A DNA stretch of 64,000 nucleotides from NCBI GenBank assembly GCA_963971305.1, contig OZ020303.1, forward strand, positions 43,884,106 to 43,948,105. Direction: 5' to 3'. This document shows, piece after piece, positions 1 through 11,667 of the stretch. The translations under genes and the position numbers were made by a program. The notes beneath the pieces were generated by a model. That model searched no databases. It saw only the letters and a list, made by a program, of their open reading frames with translations, and was not told the origin of the DNA. The stretch's first letter is position 1. Each line of letters opens with the position of its first letter. This DNA is from Arcuatula senhousia. Taxonomy: Eukaryota; Mollusca; Bivalvia; Mytilida; Mytilidae.

Positions 1-240
1 TTTAAGGGCATTTAGTCTCAGAAAATCAAACTTAGAACGTAAAAAATAACTGTTCATTTCTCTCAAAGTGCTATACTTAATATATACAATTTAAAACAGA
101 ATATCTTAAAATCCATGTAAAAATGGTAAAAATACAAGGAGCTAACATTTTTGACAGGAAATGGGTCTATTTAGATTTTTCATTCATTTCATCCTTTTCA
201 ATGCTAATTATATGCCTTTTATTAAAAAAATAAAGAAGGA
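1..240. other. No recognised feature
   Basis: AT-rich non-coding sequence. No credible exon or structured repeat was seen before the tandem module array that starts near 241. Confidence 0.5.
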
Positions 241-962
241 ATGTGTCCATGGGACACGGATGCCCCTGCTAGGCCCTAAACAGGAAATAGATGTCCGACA
301 GACCTGAAAGTCGCTTAGGATGTACAGTTTGTAATACTGAACCATCCTACCAAGTTTCAAATCATACCCATGTACAGATTCTGAGGGAAATTCTCAAATT
401 GATTTTTATATCGGCCTAGTCCCAAACAGAAAGAAGATGTCTGACAGGTATAAAAATCGCTTAGGACGTATCGTTTGTCATACTGAACAATCCTACAAAG
501 TTTCAAATCATTCTCATGTCCAGTTCCTGAAATAAGCTTGACGGAAATTTTCAAAGTCATGTTCACATATTTTCACATCTGCCTAAGTCCCAAACAGGAA
601 GTAGATGTCCGACGGGTCTCCAAATTGCTTAGAACATATAGTTTGTCATACTGAACAATTCTTCCAAGTTTCAAATCATTCTCATGTATGGTTCCTGAGA
701 AAAGCTTGACGGAAATTTTCAAAGTCATGTTCACATATTTTCACATTGGCCTAAGTCCCAAACAGGAAGTAGATGTCCGACAGATTTCAAAATGGCTTAG
801 GACGTATAGTTTGTCATACTGAACCATCCTACTAAGTTTCAAATCATTCTCATGTACAGTTCCTGAGAAAAGCTTGACGGAAATTCATAGGGACGGACGT
901 TCGTAGGGACAGACATGAGGAAAACTTAATGCCCCCCCGATATGTCATCGCAGGGGCATAAA
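241..962 (+). repeat. Modular dispersed repeat with ~170-bp internal units
   Basis: About four imperfect direct copies of a 165-175 bp module lie here. Each carries the phrase CCCAAACAGGAAGTAGATGT, then GTTTGTCATACTGAACAATC and AAGCTTGACGGAAATT. The array is bounded by short inverted words (GATGCCCCTGC near 262, GCAGGGGCAT near 951) and ends in a GGACGGACG/GGGACAGAC stretch seen at the ends of several other repeats in the window. The architecture (ends plus tandem core) resembles bivalve pearl-like non-autonomous elements; that assignment is an inference. Confidence 0.7.
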
Positions 963-1150
963 GAAATGGTCAAATTTCATTTAAAAAGAAGAAGATCAGT
1001 AGTGAAAGACCTGAAATCAAATCCAACAACATGGGGATTTGCCTTTTATTAACCACTCTATATCCCTGATTTTCACTTCATGGAATCTAGCCAAAATATA
1101 ATTGAAAGTTGGTGAATTATGTGATCTAAGAGCCTTTCTATTACCAATTA

Positions 1151-1432
1151 GCGTGTGTGTGTGTGTGTTGGTGTTTAACGTCCTTTATCAACACACCTAG
1201 ATCATGTAGGGCAGTCAGTTCTATTGGTGGAGGAAACTGGAGGTTCGGAAAAAACCAATGACCTTGGGCAGGTAACTTAAAAAACTAATCATATACAAGT
1301 GGGTAAGTCCTGTTTTTTGTAAATTGCAAGCAAGACAGACTTAAACACCACCGGAGAGGTGATCCGCTAGTAATCAATAGTATGGTATTTTAAAACAAGA
1401 GCCTTACACCAATTGGCCACCCAGGACGATAC
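1151..1432 (-). repeat. tRNA-derived SINE-like copy, reverse orientation
   Basis: Read on the minus strand it starts with a tRNA A-box-like head (GGGTGGCCAATTGGTGTAAGGC, the last part at about 1405-1425). It ends with a conserved tail containing GATAAAGGACGTTAAACACC and a (CA)n run at 1151-1168. The same tail and an A-box-like head occur on the plus strand at 35,429-35,638. A molluscan V-SINE such as RUDI is a possible identity, not verified. Confidence 0.65.
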
Positions 1433-1999
1433 CAATTAGAAATTTTAAATTAAACCAGGCATAAAATATTTATCCCTGTTTAATTTGGTGAAACAGGAAG
1501 AAATCGAATGACTGTGAAACTCTGAGGCTTAATCTTTATTAAACACTTTTTTCGACTTATTTTATCGTATTAAATTTTCCATAAACGGAACAATCGACAA
1601 GATTATGTTATAAAGAACTGTCTCAGCTTTTTTAACCATTTATTTACGAAAGACAATGGTTGACATTTAAAAAAAAAACAAAAAATCAAGAGACAACAAA
1701 TAATCCTATTTATAATATAAGAAATAAACAAATAATGATTATTCTTCAAATCTTGTTATCTCAGACAAATAAAATGTGTAAAACATGACTTTATCTATAG
1801 ATACTATTCTGTATGTACACAATGTAGGCCAACACTTTAAAAAATTATAAAAATCTATAACCCTTCTTAAAATGTGGTACAATTTAGAAGCCTTCATAAT
1901 TGTTGAGACTTCAAGAGATTCAATGATTAAAAAAAATAAGTAAAAAGTCAACTTTTGACTACAGAAATGAAACTAAATTCTGTCTAACAATGAAGTCTG
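1433..1999. other. No recognised feature
   Basis: AT-rich sequence downstream of the MPV17L2-like gene. The short open frames here have no family resemblance. Confidence 0.5.
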
Positions 2000-2005
2000 T
2001 TTATT
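2000..2005 (-). terminator. Candidate polyadenylation signal of the MPV17L2-like gene
   Basis: AATAAA on the minus strand, 27 bases past the predicted stop codon. Positionally plausible, but the spacing is short and other signals further downstream cannot be excluded. Confidence 0.4.
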
Positions 2006-2032
2006 TAACTGAGCATTAATTTTCTAAGAGAT

Positions 2033-5000
2033 CTATTGTGCCTTCTCAGGTATAGGAATGGGAATTTCTGCCTCTGCTTCAAAATCTCCATGCTAAAATG
2101 AAAGATAGTTTATAATGCTTCTACGCCTTTGTAAACATCTAATAGGATACATTTTTTCTTCTTTTGAAAGAGCTTCTGGAGGAGCTTCAAAAGAAGAAAG
2201 ACAATATCTGTCTTATTGTCTCTATCCCCTCCCCAACAAAAAGTCTAAAGCTATTTCATTCCTGAAACATAATTTGACATACTGAATTTTCCCATCTAAC
2301 AAAAACAAAGAGACTGTGAGTAATTTTTTCCATGCATATCTGTAAATTATGTCTTTTCTTTGTATAAAATATTCATCAAAGTTTATCAATTGCTTTAGAA
2401 TAAGTTGCACTTACAGGGTACATGTAGATTGACAGATGGATTAACAGACAAAATATGCAAACCAACAATCAGTTTTAGGGTTTAAATATTTTTCTACATG
2501 CACATCACATATGATACACTTCCTTCATGTAAAGTTTTATCAAAACCCATCAAGCAGTTAAGGAGTTGAGCTTAAAAGACACCAGGAGAGACAGATAGAA
2601 TGAAAAAAAAAGACAGACAGACAGACATGATGATCATTATATTCCCTTCAAAATTTTGTTTGAAGTTGTATAAAAACTGTAAAGTGTGTGTGTACATTCA
2701 CTTACCCTATGTTTCATATAAGATAAAAATGTGTTCCAGCACAGGGTTAGCATACAGACATAAGACACTCTGAATTCTACAGGAAGAAATCTAAAGTTAA
2801 TGTACTGTGCAGGGGGCCAAAAGCACCAGTCTGCCTAAAAAGAAAATAAGTTGGAAATTACATAAATGCACTGAATATTTTTAATGCTTTTAGCATGGTA
2901 AAATATGGGAACATAAATTCGATATGAATAGTTGTATACCTAAATTTTACCTCGAGACAATTAATCATTTCAATTCTAATTTCACAGATTTTTTGAGACC
3001 TACTTTTGGAGCAGGGCTATAAGAAAATATGTCTCATACAATCCTTAAAGAAATTCTTTCTTCATTATCAGCCACTAGTAGAAAAGTTCAAAATTGAGTT
3101 AAAAGATATGGTGGTTAATTGTTTAATTAGTGTTTGACTGGTCTGCTGTACTGAGATGATCACCTCAATATTCATATTGTGTCTCACAACTATGTTGTGT
3201 TCTATGGTCATTACCGGATCGCAATGGAAGAGGGAGGTTTGGCGCCATAAAACCTGGTTTAAGCCACCATTTCCTTTAAAATGCCTGTACCAAGTCAGGA
3301 CCATTGCGATCCACCAATTCTCCGGTATGACTGATTCGTTTTTGTCATTTTCTCTGGACTATGAGATTGATCATTCAAGTTCAGTAGTTTTGTTATTACC
3401 TTTATTGAAAACAAGGAATACAGTGAGTGAGCTCACTTAATGATACCATTTCATATCGAATTTTATATCTTAAAAACAGTCCAATTATTTTCTCTAAAAA
3501 ATATCTGAAATGAATCTTCGTGTTTTAAGAGGAGTTATGAATGCCTTTTAAGATTATGTCACTTGGACAGACAGACTGAGTGCCCAAAAAACTTTGTTAG
3601 TGAAAGCTATGATAAAATAAAATTTAAAAAAATAAGTTCTTCATTTCTATAACTATAAGACTGATTCTCTTACCTGGTCTTCAAAGAAATGGTTTAATTC
3701 TTACATTCAAAGGGGAACAACTCCTAAAAGGAATTATCTTACAGCAAGAGGCTCTAAGAAGACTAAATCACTCACCTGGTCTTCAATGAAAAGGTTTAAT
3801 TTTAACATTCGAAGGGGGTCAACTCCTAAAAGGAATTATCCTTCCACTTTGACCTTGCAACATAATTTGTAGATCTTGATCTGCTTAACCATAAATGAAT
3901 CTTAAATTTTCAAATGTCTTTATGATTTTTAAAATTTGTGGCTAAATAAGTGCAAAATTTCAAATTGGTTGTTGTCCTTCTTCCCAAATTTCATGGCCAG
4001 TAGATCTCAAGATGCTGATCAGTTTTGTTCCCTACCATAACTTTTATATCTGTAACCATTTTTAAGTCTTTTTGCAAAAAAACCTGCAAGTTACCCCATG
4101 TTTTTATTTCTTATTATAGTCTTACCATGTATACTGGTAGGAAATTTTCTTTCACTTCTCCTATGGCACCATTTACACCTCTACCCTCCATAAAACCCAT
4201 ACCTAGAGTCAAACATACATATATAAACCAAATTGTGGGAAAGGACTAGAGCCACGAACCCCCATATTTGGCCCTGTTAATACTCATATATCAAAATTGG
4301 TTTGTTTTGCACCAAAATTTGTGTACGTATGGCTGGATGAATGTGTTAAAAGAGAAAAGATTTGATTATGGTGTATAAATGAATTTTCAAGTACCATAAC
4401 CCTTCAAAAATAGCCTAAATCAGTGATTTTTCACTTTTTGGCCAAAATGACTTGTTTTTCAGTCACAATTTTGTGATTTTCTATGTGGCGCCACCCCTCG
4501 CCCATCGAAATTTTTGTTGAAATATGAAGAAAATAATGTATTTATAAAATTTAAGCAAAAATATTTATGGGCGATAGGTGGCGCCCATGTCATTTTCACC
4601 AAAAACTAGGTGGAAAATTGTAAAATTGCTGAAATTAGCATATTTTCAATTTTAGCTTCACTTCATGACGTCATTACAACGTCGCAAGTACAGATAACTT
4701 TAAAATTGATTTTGTTTTGTAACAAGTAATCATTCTAGACTGCTTGGCCACAAAAATCTTATCTCACAAATTAATTTGAAAAAATTCCCCTATTTAGGGC
4801 CAAATATGAGGGTTCGTGGCTTTAGTCCTTTGACATTCTGAGTGTCTGGCTAAAGGTTTTATATAGAACTTGCTCATTTTATATAGAAGTAAATGTGATT
4901 TACATGTTTCAATAATCAACAACATGATGAGTTAGAAATTTGTAGAATGAAATAATTTTGACACCAAAGTAGCGTAATATTAGCTATAGAATTAAACATA

Positions 5001-8000
5001 AACATTTATTTCCATAAGTGTTTGAACCTGACAATTGATGTCTTTGATTTCTTTATAAAAAATGTAGACAGCTTTTAAATTCATACAGGTATAAATTCAC
5101 CAATTTTTTTTTTACTCAAATTGACTGTTGAGAAGATATTATTTCAGTTTTTATATTAACACTTATAAACAAATATCTTACCAAAGAAAAATGATGAACA
5201 AAAGATTGGACCAGCTATAAATTGATCAGCTAAGATTTTCTTAAAAACCATCTTATTTCCAGTTCCTTTAATTAGTTTGTCTATAGCTACATTGTACCAT
5301 AAATGTGTTAAGGGTCCTAATGCTATTCCCATCATGAACATTCTACCTGAAAAAGTGAAAAAAGACATCAATTTTTGAAAGCAATTACATTTTATCCTTT
5401 AAAATTAGAAGTTACGTACATGGAAATGTTTAAATTGGCAGAAAACTCCCACCTTTTTCTTTCAGTCAATTTTGGGCATGGTGGATACCTCATTTTTAAG
5501 GTTTTCCATTCAATGTACTGTAAATCTGGAAATTTTCTCAGGGATTTTTTTGGGCATTTTGAATGAACTTTTTGTGTGTGGATACCTCCTTGTTACTTAT
5601 AACACTTTGTGTAAACCATAGTCAATTCACCTGGGGCAATTTTGCATATTTTTTAATTGTGAAATTCAATGTTAGTAAAAACAACCCCCACACTAAAATT
5701 TCCAAGTCCACAGTTCTCTTTTACAATTGCAGGGGTTCAAATTAACATTTGAGAGCAAAAGGTCCAGGACTTTTGGGAGTCCAGAATGGAAGGTCCTTCA
5801 GAAGATATTGAAAGGTCCTTTATAAAGAATTATTGTTTATACTGACCGGTCCAGGACCTCTGTTAATGAAAATTTGAAGGTCCCACATAAACAAGACCAA
5901 TCAATGTCTGGCCCTGCATTGCACGGCAAAACGTTGAACCCTGTACATTCTTGGCCCAATATGGACAGTCAAAATATTTTGACACTTGCATCCTATGGTG
6001 GACTTACAAAGCATATTTGTCACATGCCACCCAATATTGTAACAAGAGTTAACACTAAAGTATGTCTTGCCTGCCGGCACCATCAGAAACAATTATTCTC
6101 TCTTACTTCCACTATATTTTGAATTTACATGGATTTTCAGTTTCTGAGATCAAAAGATGTTTATAGAACTTAAACATTGCAAATATATGCAATAAAAATA
6201 ATCAAAGTCACTCAACCAGAAAATCAAGGTCAAGGTCAAAAGATGGGGATGCAACTGTGCTAAGCTACTACTGGGGCATATGTAAACCAAGTTTCATCAA
6301 CCTAGGACCTATAGTTCTTGAGATATGGAGGTGATCGCAAAACTTTTTCATTGCTATTATATGTATTGAAAATTGTCAAAGTCACTCAACCGAAAAATCA
6401 AGGTCAAGGTCAAAAGATGGGGATGCAACTGTGGTAAGCTACTACTGGGGCATATGCATACCAAGTTTCATCAACCTAGGACCTATAGTTCTTGAGATAT
6501 GGAGGTGCTGGCAAAACTTTTTCATTGCTATTTTATGTATTGAAAATTGTCAAAGTCACTCAACCGGAAAATCAAGGTCAAGGTCAAAAGATGGGGATGC
6601 AACTGTGCTAAGCTACTACTGGGGCATATGCATACCAAGTTTCATCAACCCAGGACATATAGTTCTTGAGATATGGAGGTGCTCATAAAACTTTTCCAAT
6701 AAAAAGCTACGCCGAGCGCAGCATGATACGACCGCAACAAGTTGAAGCCTGTACGTTGGAGGCCCAGTATGGATAGTCCATTGCTTTGGTCACATGAAGC
6801 CCATGGTGGACTTACAAAGCTTTTTGACACATGCATCCTGTGGTGGACTTAGAAATGCATTTTTGACACATTTATATTTACATCAACATCTAATACAAAA
6901 GCCTTATTTATATATACATGTATTAATTTACAATTTTGGCCCTTTGACCCCTAATTTCTCAAAAACGGTAAAAATATTGCAAATCCGATTCAAGAATAAG
7001 GCAGTAATATTCACAAGGAATCCAATGAAAAAAAAATTTTGAAAATCGGACCACAAATAAAAAAGTTGATTTAAAGGGCGCGGCCTGTCTTTAGCCCCCC
7101 TGTAGCAATGTAATGGTGAAATACATATCAAAATCATTGACACATTTGGTAGATAGAATTCAATGATGAATTCAATAAAAAAAGAATTTTCAAAATCGAA
7201 TGAATGATAAACATTCTACAACAGGTTTGTCAATACACCCTTTTAGCCCTTTTTGGCCCTTTTTTCTAAATAAGAAGGGGCCACAAATCCCAAATACAAA
7301 ACCATCATTCTTTTAGTGGATATAATCATCATATTAAAACTTCATAACAATTGGCAGGACCACTACAACTTAATTTTTGGTTTAAATGACAAACTTTTAA
7401 AAATGGCGTTTTTGGCCCCTTTGACCCCTAATTTCCTGAAAACGGTATGAGATATTGCAAATCTGATTGAAAAATGCAGGCAGGGATTTTCACAAGGTTT
7501 CCAATGAAAAAAAGATTTTGAAAATCGGACCACAAATAAAAAAGTCAATTTTTTGGGTGTGGCCCCTTTTTGACCCCCATTAGCAATGTAACGGTACAAG
7601 ATACATCAAAGCTGTTGATACATTTTGTTGACAGAATTTATTGAGGAATACAATAAAAAAAGAATGATCAAAATTGGATGAAAATGAAACATTCTACAGA
7701 CGTTTTGTCAATATACACATTTTTGCCCCTTTTGGCCCTTTTTTCTAAAAACGGTAGGGGCCAGAAACCCTAAATGCAATACCAACCTTCCTTTAGTGGT
7801 TATAAACATCATATCAAAATTTTATAACAATTGGTTATCTACAACTAAAGTTATCGCACGGAAACTAAAGTGTCTACAGACGACAACGACGACGACGCCG
7901 ACGACGACGACGACAACGACGACGACGACATCGCCATAACATAATACGATCGCAAAAATTTTGCGGTCGTATAAAAAGTTAACGCCGCCGTCGCCGCCGC

Positions 8001-9585
8001 CGGTAAAGTAACACCTATGTCCCGCTCTGCTTCGCAGGCGAGACAAAAATAGACAAAAAAAAATAGTTTCTATTTTTTTCTCCTTTTGGTCCCCTTATTG
8101 CTAAACAGAAAAGGTGGGTCAAGAAAAAATTGTATCTTTCATTTTGTATCCAATATATGACCAAAATTAACTTGTAAAAAAAATTTTCTAAATCCGGACC
8201 ATAAATAAAAAAAAAAATGTCACATTTTTGCCCCTTTTGGGCTCCTCGTTCCTTAACAAAAAGAGAGGGGACACCCAAAATCATCCCCACCCATTTAATT
8301 TATGGTGAGTAACACTACTTTAAAGTTTCATAGCATTTGGTCAACCAAAACAAGTTATTGTGGAAACAAATAAAAAAGTTGCTTTTTTGGCCCCTTAGTT
8401 TCTAAACGAAAAAAGAGGGGACACCCAAAATAAGCCCAACCCTTCCTTTTATGGTAAGTAACATTACTGTAAAGTTTCATAACATTTGGTCAACCAAAAC
8501 AAAAGTTATTGTGGAAAAAATTTAAAAAGTCACTTTTTTGGCCCCCTTTGGGCCTCTAATTTCTAAACGAAAAAAGAGGGGACACCCAAAATAAGCCCAA
8601 CCCTTCCTTTAATGGTAAGTAACATTACTGTAAAGTTTCTTAGCATTTGGTCAACCAGTACAAAAGTTATTGAGGAAACAAATAAAAAAGTCACTTTTTT
8701 GGTCCCTTTAGGACCCCTAATTTGCTAAACGAAAAAAGAGGGGACGCCCAAAATCAGCCCAACCCTTCCTTTTCTGGTAAGTAACATTACTGTAATTTTT
8801 CATAGCATTTGGTCAACCAGAACAAAAGTTATTGAGGACAAAATTTTTAAAGTCACTTTTTTGGCCCCTTTTGGGCCCCTAATTTCTAAACGAAATTATA
8901 AAATGACCTCAAAAGGGGAGGTGCACATCTTCAATATATCTGTAATCACTGTGTAAAATTTCAGAAAGATCTAGTGTTTGGTTTTTGAGATTCAGATTAC
9001 ACAAGACAGGCACCCCATAGCAGGACGGACGGACAGACAGACAGAGTGATCCGACTACTAGACCTGCTTTCGCCTTCGGCAACACAGGTAAATCTGAGGG
9101 TCCCAGACCTCACATCAGTGCTAATTTGAACCCCTGAATTGACGTCACTTCATGCATGAATCAAATTTGTATAGCTTAAGATAAACATAGTATTTTAATG
9201 TCTACCAAGACAAGTTAAAGATTTCAACATGAACAGTCACACTTATAGGTACGCGTAATTATGCAAATATAATGTAAGCTTCATTACTCATTGAAATTCA
9301 ACAACATGAAACATAAAATGGTTTGTCTTTATCTTTGTACATTTACTATCCCTGCATAAATTCATAAAAATGTTCAAACACTTTATTTAAAGAGAACTTA
9401 AATTTGTTACTACCTGTTCTTCTCCAGTTTATGATAACACCTTCATTTTCATCTTTTTTCTTATGCATAAATCTCTGTTCTATATTTTGTGTGATGAGAT
9501 CACCAGCCCCTAACAAACATCCACAGGTCAGAGTATTAGTAACCACTAGGTACTTGGAGAATACTTTCTTCACCAAATGTGCCAT
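2033..9585 (-). CDS. MPV17L2: Mpv17-like protein 2 (Mpv17/PMP22 family), five exons, complete
   Basis: Exons on the minus strand: 9414-9585 (ATG at 9585), 5182-5346, 4126-4202, 2706-2834 and 2033-2092 (stop TAG). Every junction is GT-AG and the phases agree, giving 200 residues, close to the ~206 of human MPV17L2. Exon 1 has VTNTLTCGCLLGAGDLITQ, exon 2 GIALGPLTHLWYN and ADQFIAGPIF, and exon 4 the family signature ADWCFWPPAQYINFRFLP followed by FRVSYV and LTLCWNTFLSYMKHR. The 77-bp exon 3 (MGFMEG...ENFLPVYM) was found only by its phase and position. The family consists of four-span membrane proteins. MPV17L2 is a mitochondrial inner-membrane protein implicated in mitoribosome assembly. The odd point is intron 1 (5347-9413), which is almost entirely repeats. 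The family call is firm; the exact paralogue (MPV17L2 rather than another Mpv17-like) rests on recalled alignment. Confidence 0.92.
3640..4060 (-). repeat. Degraded modular repeat fragment in intron 3
   Basis: Two near-copies of a phrase containing ACCTGGTCTTCAA and CAACTCCTAAAAGGAATTATC occur at about 3671 and 3775. They match the modules of the large reverse-orientation repeat at 17,905-19,430. It lies inside the MPV17L2-like gene between exons 3 and 4. Confidence 0.55.
4240..4831. mobile_element. MITE-like element with ~37-bp terminal inverted repeats
   Basis: The left end has GGACTAGAGCCACGAACC followed by CATATTTGGCCCT. The right end is its inverted counterpart, AGGGCCAAATATG then GGTTCGTGGCTTTAGTCC. 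The arms differ at only a few positions, and no coding sequence lies between them. It sits in intron 2 of the MPV17L2-like gene (between exons 3 and 2). I could not define a convincing target-site duplication. Confidence 0.75.
6202..6690 (+). repeat. 174-bp tandem repeat, about three copies
   Basis: TCAAAGTCACTCAACC recurs at 6202, 6376 and 6550, so the period is 174 bp. Each unit contains ATCAAGGTCAAGGTCAAAAG and GTTTCATCAACC. The TCAAGGTCA word matches the extended half-site of monomeric nuclear receptors (FTZ-F1/ERR type); whether it is functional is unknown. Confidence 0.85.
6699..7978 (+). repeat. Dispersed repeat, ACGACCGCAA/TTGCGGTCGT family, copy 1
   Basis: Starts AATAAAAAGCTACGCCGAGC then GCAGCATGATACGACCGCAA and ends TTGCGGTCGTATAAAAAG, so the outer word ATACGACCGCAA is inverted at the far end. 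A terminal hairpin (TACGATCGCAAAA/TTTTGCGGTCGTA) and a (GAC)n stretch precede the end. Internal modules carry CCCCTTTGACCCCTAATTTC and AAAACGGTA. Further copies are at 25,669 and 29,490. Confidence 0.8.
8040..8930 (+). repeat. ~160-bp tandem module array
   Basis: Five or so imperfect direct copies. Each runs through TTTTTGGCCCC, TAAACGAAAAAAGAGGGGAC, CAACCCTTCCTTT, GGTAAGTAACATTACTGTAA and CATTTGGTCAACCA, then AAAAGTTATTG. The array sits inside the element at 5,730-9,136. Related single modules occur inside the copies at 25,669 and 29,490, so this core is shared among families. Confidence 0.85.
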
Positions 9586-10070
9586 CTTTTTAAAGTTACT
9601 TCAACTTGTCTGATATTCCAGTCCAAGATAAGAACTAATCCATTGTCTTTATCATATTAGTACCTATAAAATTAACCTGTGTTAAATTTCTTATCAATAA
9701 ACAATGAGAAAACTTATAAATTACATACTCATGTATAACTAGTACCTTTTTAGGAAGTTTTTAAAGTGGAAGAGAATAAAGATGCCTGATTGTCTTAATT
9801 GTTTAAATGCCTTCATTCATCTTTTAAAACTTGTTGCTCAGCCTTATTCTTAAAGATAAACTCATTAATGAAAAATCAATATGCGAATGGGTGCGAAAGC
9901 CCAGTTGCCGTATTTTATTAACCAAAACCTTCCTTGTCTTCATTTTAAGATTTAACATAATTGGTTGTTAGTGTTTCTCATCTTATAATTAGTAACAATA
10001 TACCAAAGTTTCATTAAAATATGTTGACAACTTTTTGAGTAAATGGCTGGAAACTGCTTTTTTAAGAAAA
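9586..10070. other. Upstream region of the MPV17L2-like gene; no feature recognised
   Basis: This contains the 5' untranslated region and presumably the promoter of the minus-strand gene. I see no clear TATA box or CpG-rich segment. Confidence 0.4.
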
Positions 10071-10575
10071 TTTCAAAAGTTTTTCTGCTGCTGTGACCTT
10101 GACCTTCAATGAAATTATCCCAAAATCAATGAGATTCCTCTTCTTATGAATAGTAACAATATACTAAAATTTCATTAAAATCTGTTGATATGGTCCGGAA
10201 ACCACTAATTCAAGAAATTTTCTAACATTTTTCTGTCGCTGTGACCTTGACCTTAAAAGGATGGAAACCAAAATCGATAAAGTTCCTCCTCTTATGGTAT
10301 GTAACAATATAGCAAAGTTTAATTAAAAAGGAAACCACAAATTCAAGAAATTTTCTAACGTTTTTCTGTCGCTGTGACCTTGACCTTGAGCGGATTAAAC
10401 CCAAATTCAATAGGTTTCCTCCTCTTATAGTATAAAACAATATCACAAAGCTTCAATATAATCCGTTCAAAACTTTTTGAGTTATGGTCTAGAAACCACT
10501 AATTCATGAAATTTTCTAACATTTTTCTGTTGCTGTGACCTTGACCTTCAACAGATTTATCCCAGAATCAATAGG
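10070..10575 (+). repeat. Irregular tandem repeat with CTGTGACCTTGACCTT core
   Basis: CTGTGACCTTGACCTT recurs at 10,091, 10,239, 10,372 and 10,533 (spacings 148, 133 and 161). Each unit also has TTTTCTAACATTTTTCTGT and GGTTCCTCCTCTTAT-like phrases. The core reverse-complements to AAGGTCAAGGTCA, the same nuclear-receptor-like word found in the different repeat at 6202. Confidence 0.8.
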
Positions 10576-10859
10576 GTTCCTCCTAATATGGTATGTAACA
10601 ATATCCCACAGTTTCATTAAAATTGGTTCACAACATTCGGAGTTGTGGTCCAGAAACCAATTGTTGACACTCACACGCCTGCACAGCATCATAACAATAG
10701 CCGGGCTAAAAAGTTGGAAATAGTTGACCCATAACCAGTCGTATTTTGTAACTCGAAATATCATTGGAGTATGGCTTGCATGCAATGTTTTTCACTAGTT
10801 TTTTTTTCCTTTTGTAAAAGTATGATAGCTATTCTAAACTTCATAAACTAGAATACTGA

Positions 10860-11185
10860 CAAATTCAGAGAGGGCCCCGCAGCAAAAAATCTAAGTGTTT
10901 TCAAAATCATACGCATTTTGATTATAACCACTAAGGCATGCTCCATGGAATGTGCATGAAACTTCACAGCTGTATTGTTAAAAGCATTTTAGTTTTATTG
11001 TTCAAAAATTCAATTAAAAAAATCTGTCAAAAATGAAGTTTTTTCCAAAAATATTTTAATATGCAAATTACTACATGCTACTAAGGAGCTGTACAAAATT
11101 TGAGAACTGTGTTGTTAACAGTTTTTGAGTTTTAATGTTCACAAGAATTGTTGACAGACGAACAGATGGACAAAGTGAAAACTAT
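10860..11185 (+). repeat. Degenerate two-unit repeat
   Basis: Two related ~120-bp segments (around TGTATTGTTAAAAGCATTTT and TGTGTTGTTAACAGTTTTTG). They are followed by a GACAGACGAACAGATGGAC stretch like the ends of other modular repeats in the window. Confidence 0.45.
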
Positions 11186-11191
11186 AGGGCC

Positions 11192-11585
11192 CAGGGTTCA
11201 ACACTAACACTAGTTCGCTAGCCTGGGCTACCAAAAAATCAAGGAGGACTAGGAACAGATGAAAAGTGGTAGTCTATCAGGGCTACAAAATGAAGTAATT
11301 TTGGTTCTTTTGAATTGCCTTCATTGTAAAAATATTTAATAAATTTAAGTTACCATACAAACAATTAGTTTTCTTAGAGTGCTTTATACCTCCTTTTACA
11401 AACATTTATAAAAACCCTTCATGTTCAAAATAATGGTTACAAACTTTATATTAAGCATGTTAAGATGAAGATTAAACTTTAAAAGGGTGTATTTTTAAGG
11501 ACTAGTGAAGTTGTCTGTGGACTAGTGACTTTTGTTAGGCACTAGCCCTGTCGGCAACTTCCCACTAAGTTAGTGTCAAACCCTG
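11192..11585. mobile_element. MITE with CAGGGTT termini
   Basis: The left end CAGGGTTCAACACTAACACT and right end AGTTAGTGTCAAACCCTG are imperfect inverted repeats. The interior has repeated ACTAGTG words and no open frame. The hAT-like CAGGG terminus is suggestive, but no clean target duplication was found. Confidence 0.65.
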
Positions 11586-11667
11586 CAGGGCTTCCACATC
11601 TTCAATGCAAGGCCTTAATGACATATTCTAATGTGTCATACAGTGCCAAATGGAGTTGACACAACAT

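Larger units (their letters stand above)
5730..9136. mobile_element. hAT-like terminal-repeat element carrying nested repeats
   Basis: Begins CAGGGGTTCAAATTAACA and ends TGCTAATTTGAACCCCTG, an inverted pair with one mismatch. It is flanked by a direct AATTG (5725-5729 and 9137-9141). The CAGGGG terminus is typical of hAT transposons, although those make 8-bp duplications, so the 5-bp repeat leaves the superfamily open. The interior holds a 174-bp tandem array, a dispersed-repeat copy and a further ~165-bp array. No transposase frame is visible. It fills most of intron 1 of the MPV17L2-like gene. Confidence 0.6.

Noticed and set aside
2940..3010. Alternative middle exon for the MPV17L2-like gene with a good donor (CGAG/GTAAAA)
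   Set aside because: It contains an in-frame stop in the required phase; the exon at 4126-4202 fits both phase and family.
3156..3440. 94-codon open frame, plus strand
   Set aside because: Intronic to the MPV17L2-like gene, with no recognisable motif and overlapping open frames on both strands.
8040..8930. CRISPR-like array of regular repeats
   Set aside because: Units are ~160 bp, imperfect and directly adjoining without unique spacers, in a clearly eukaryotic intron.
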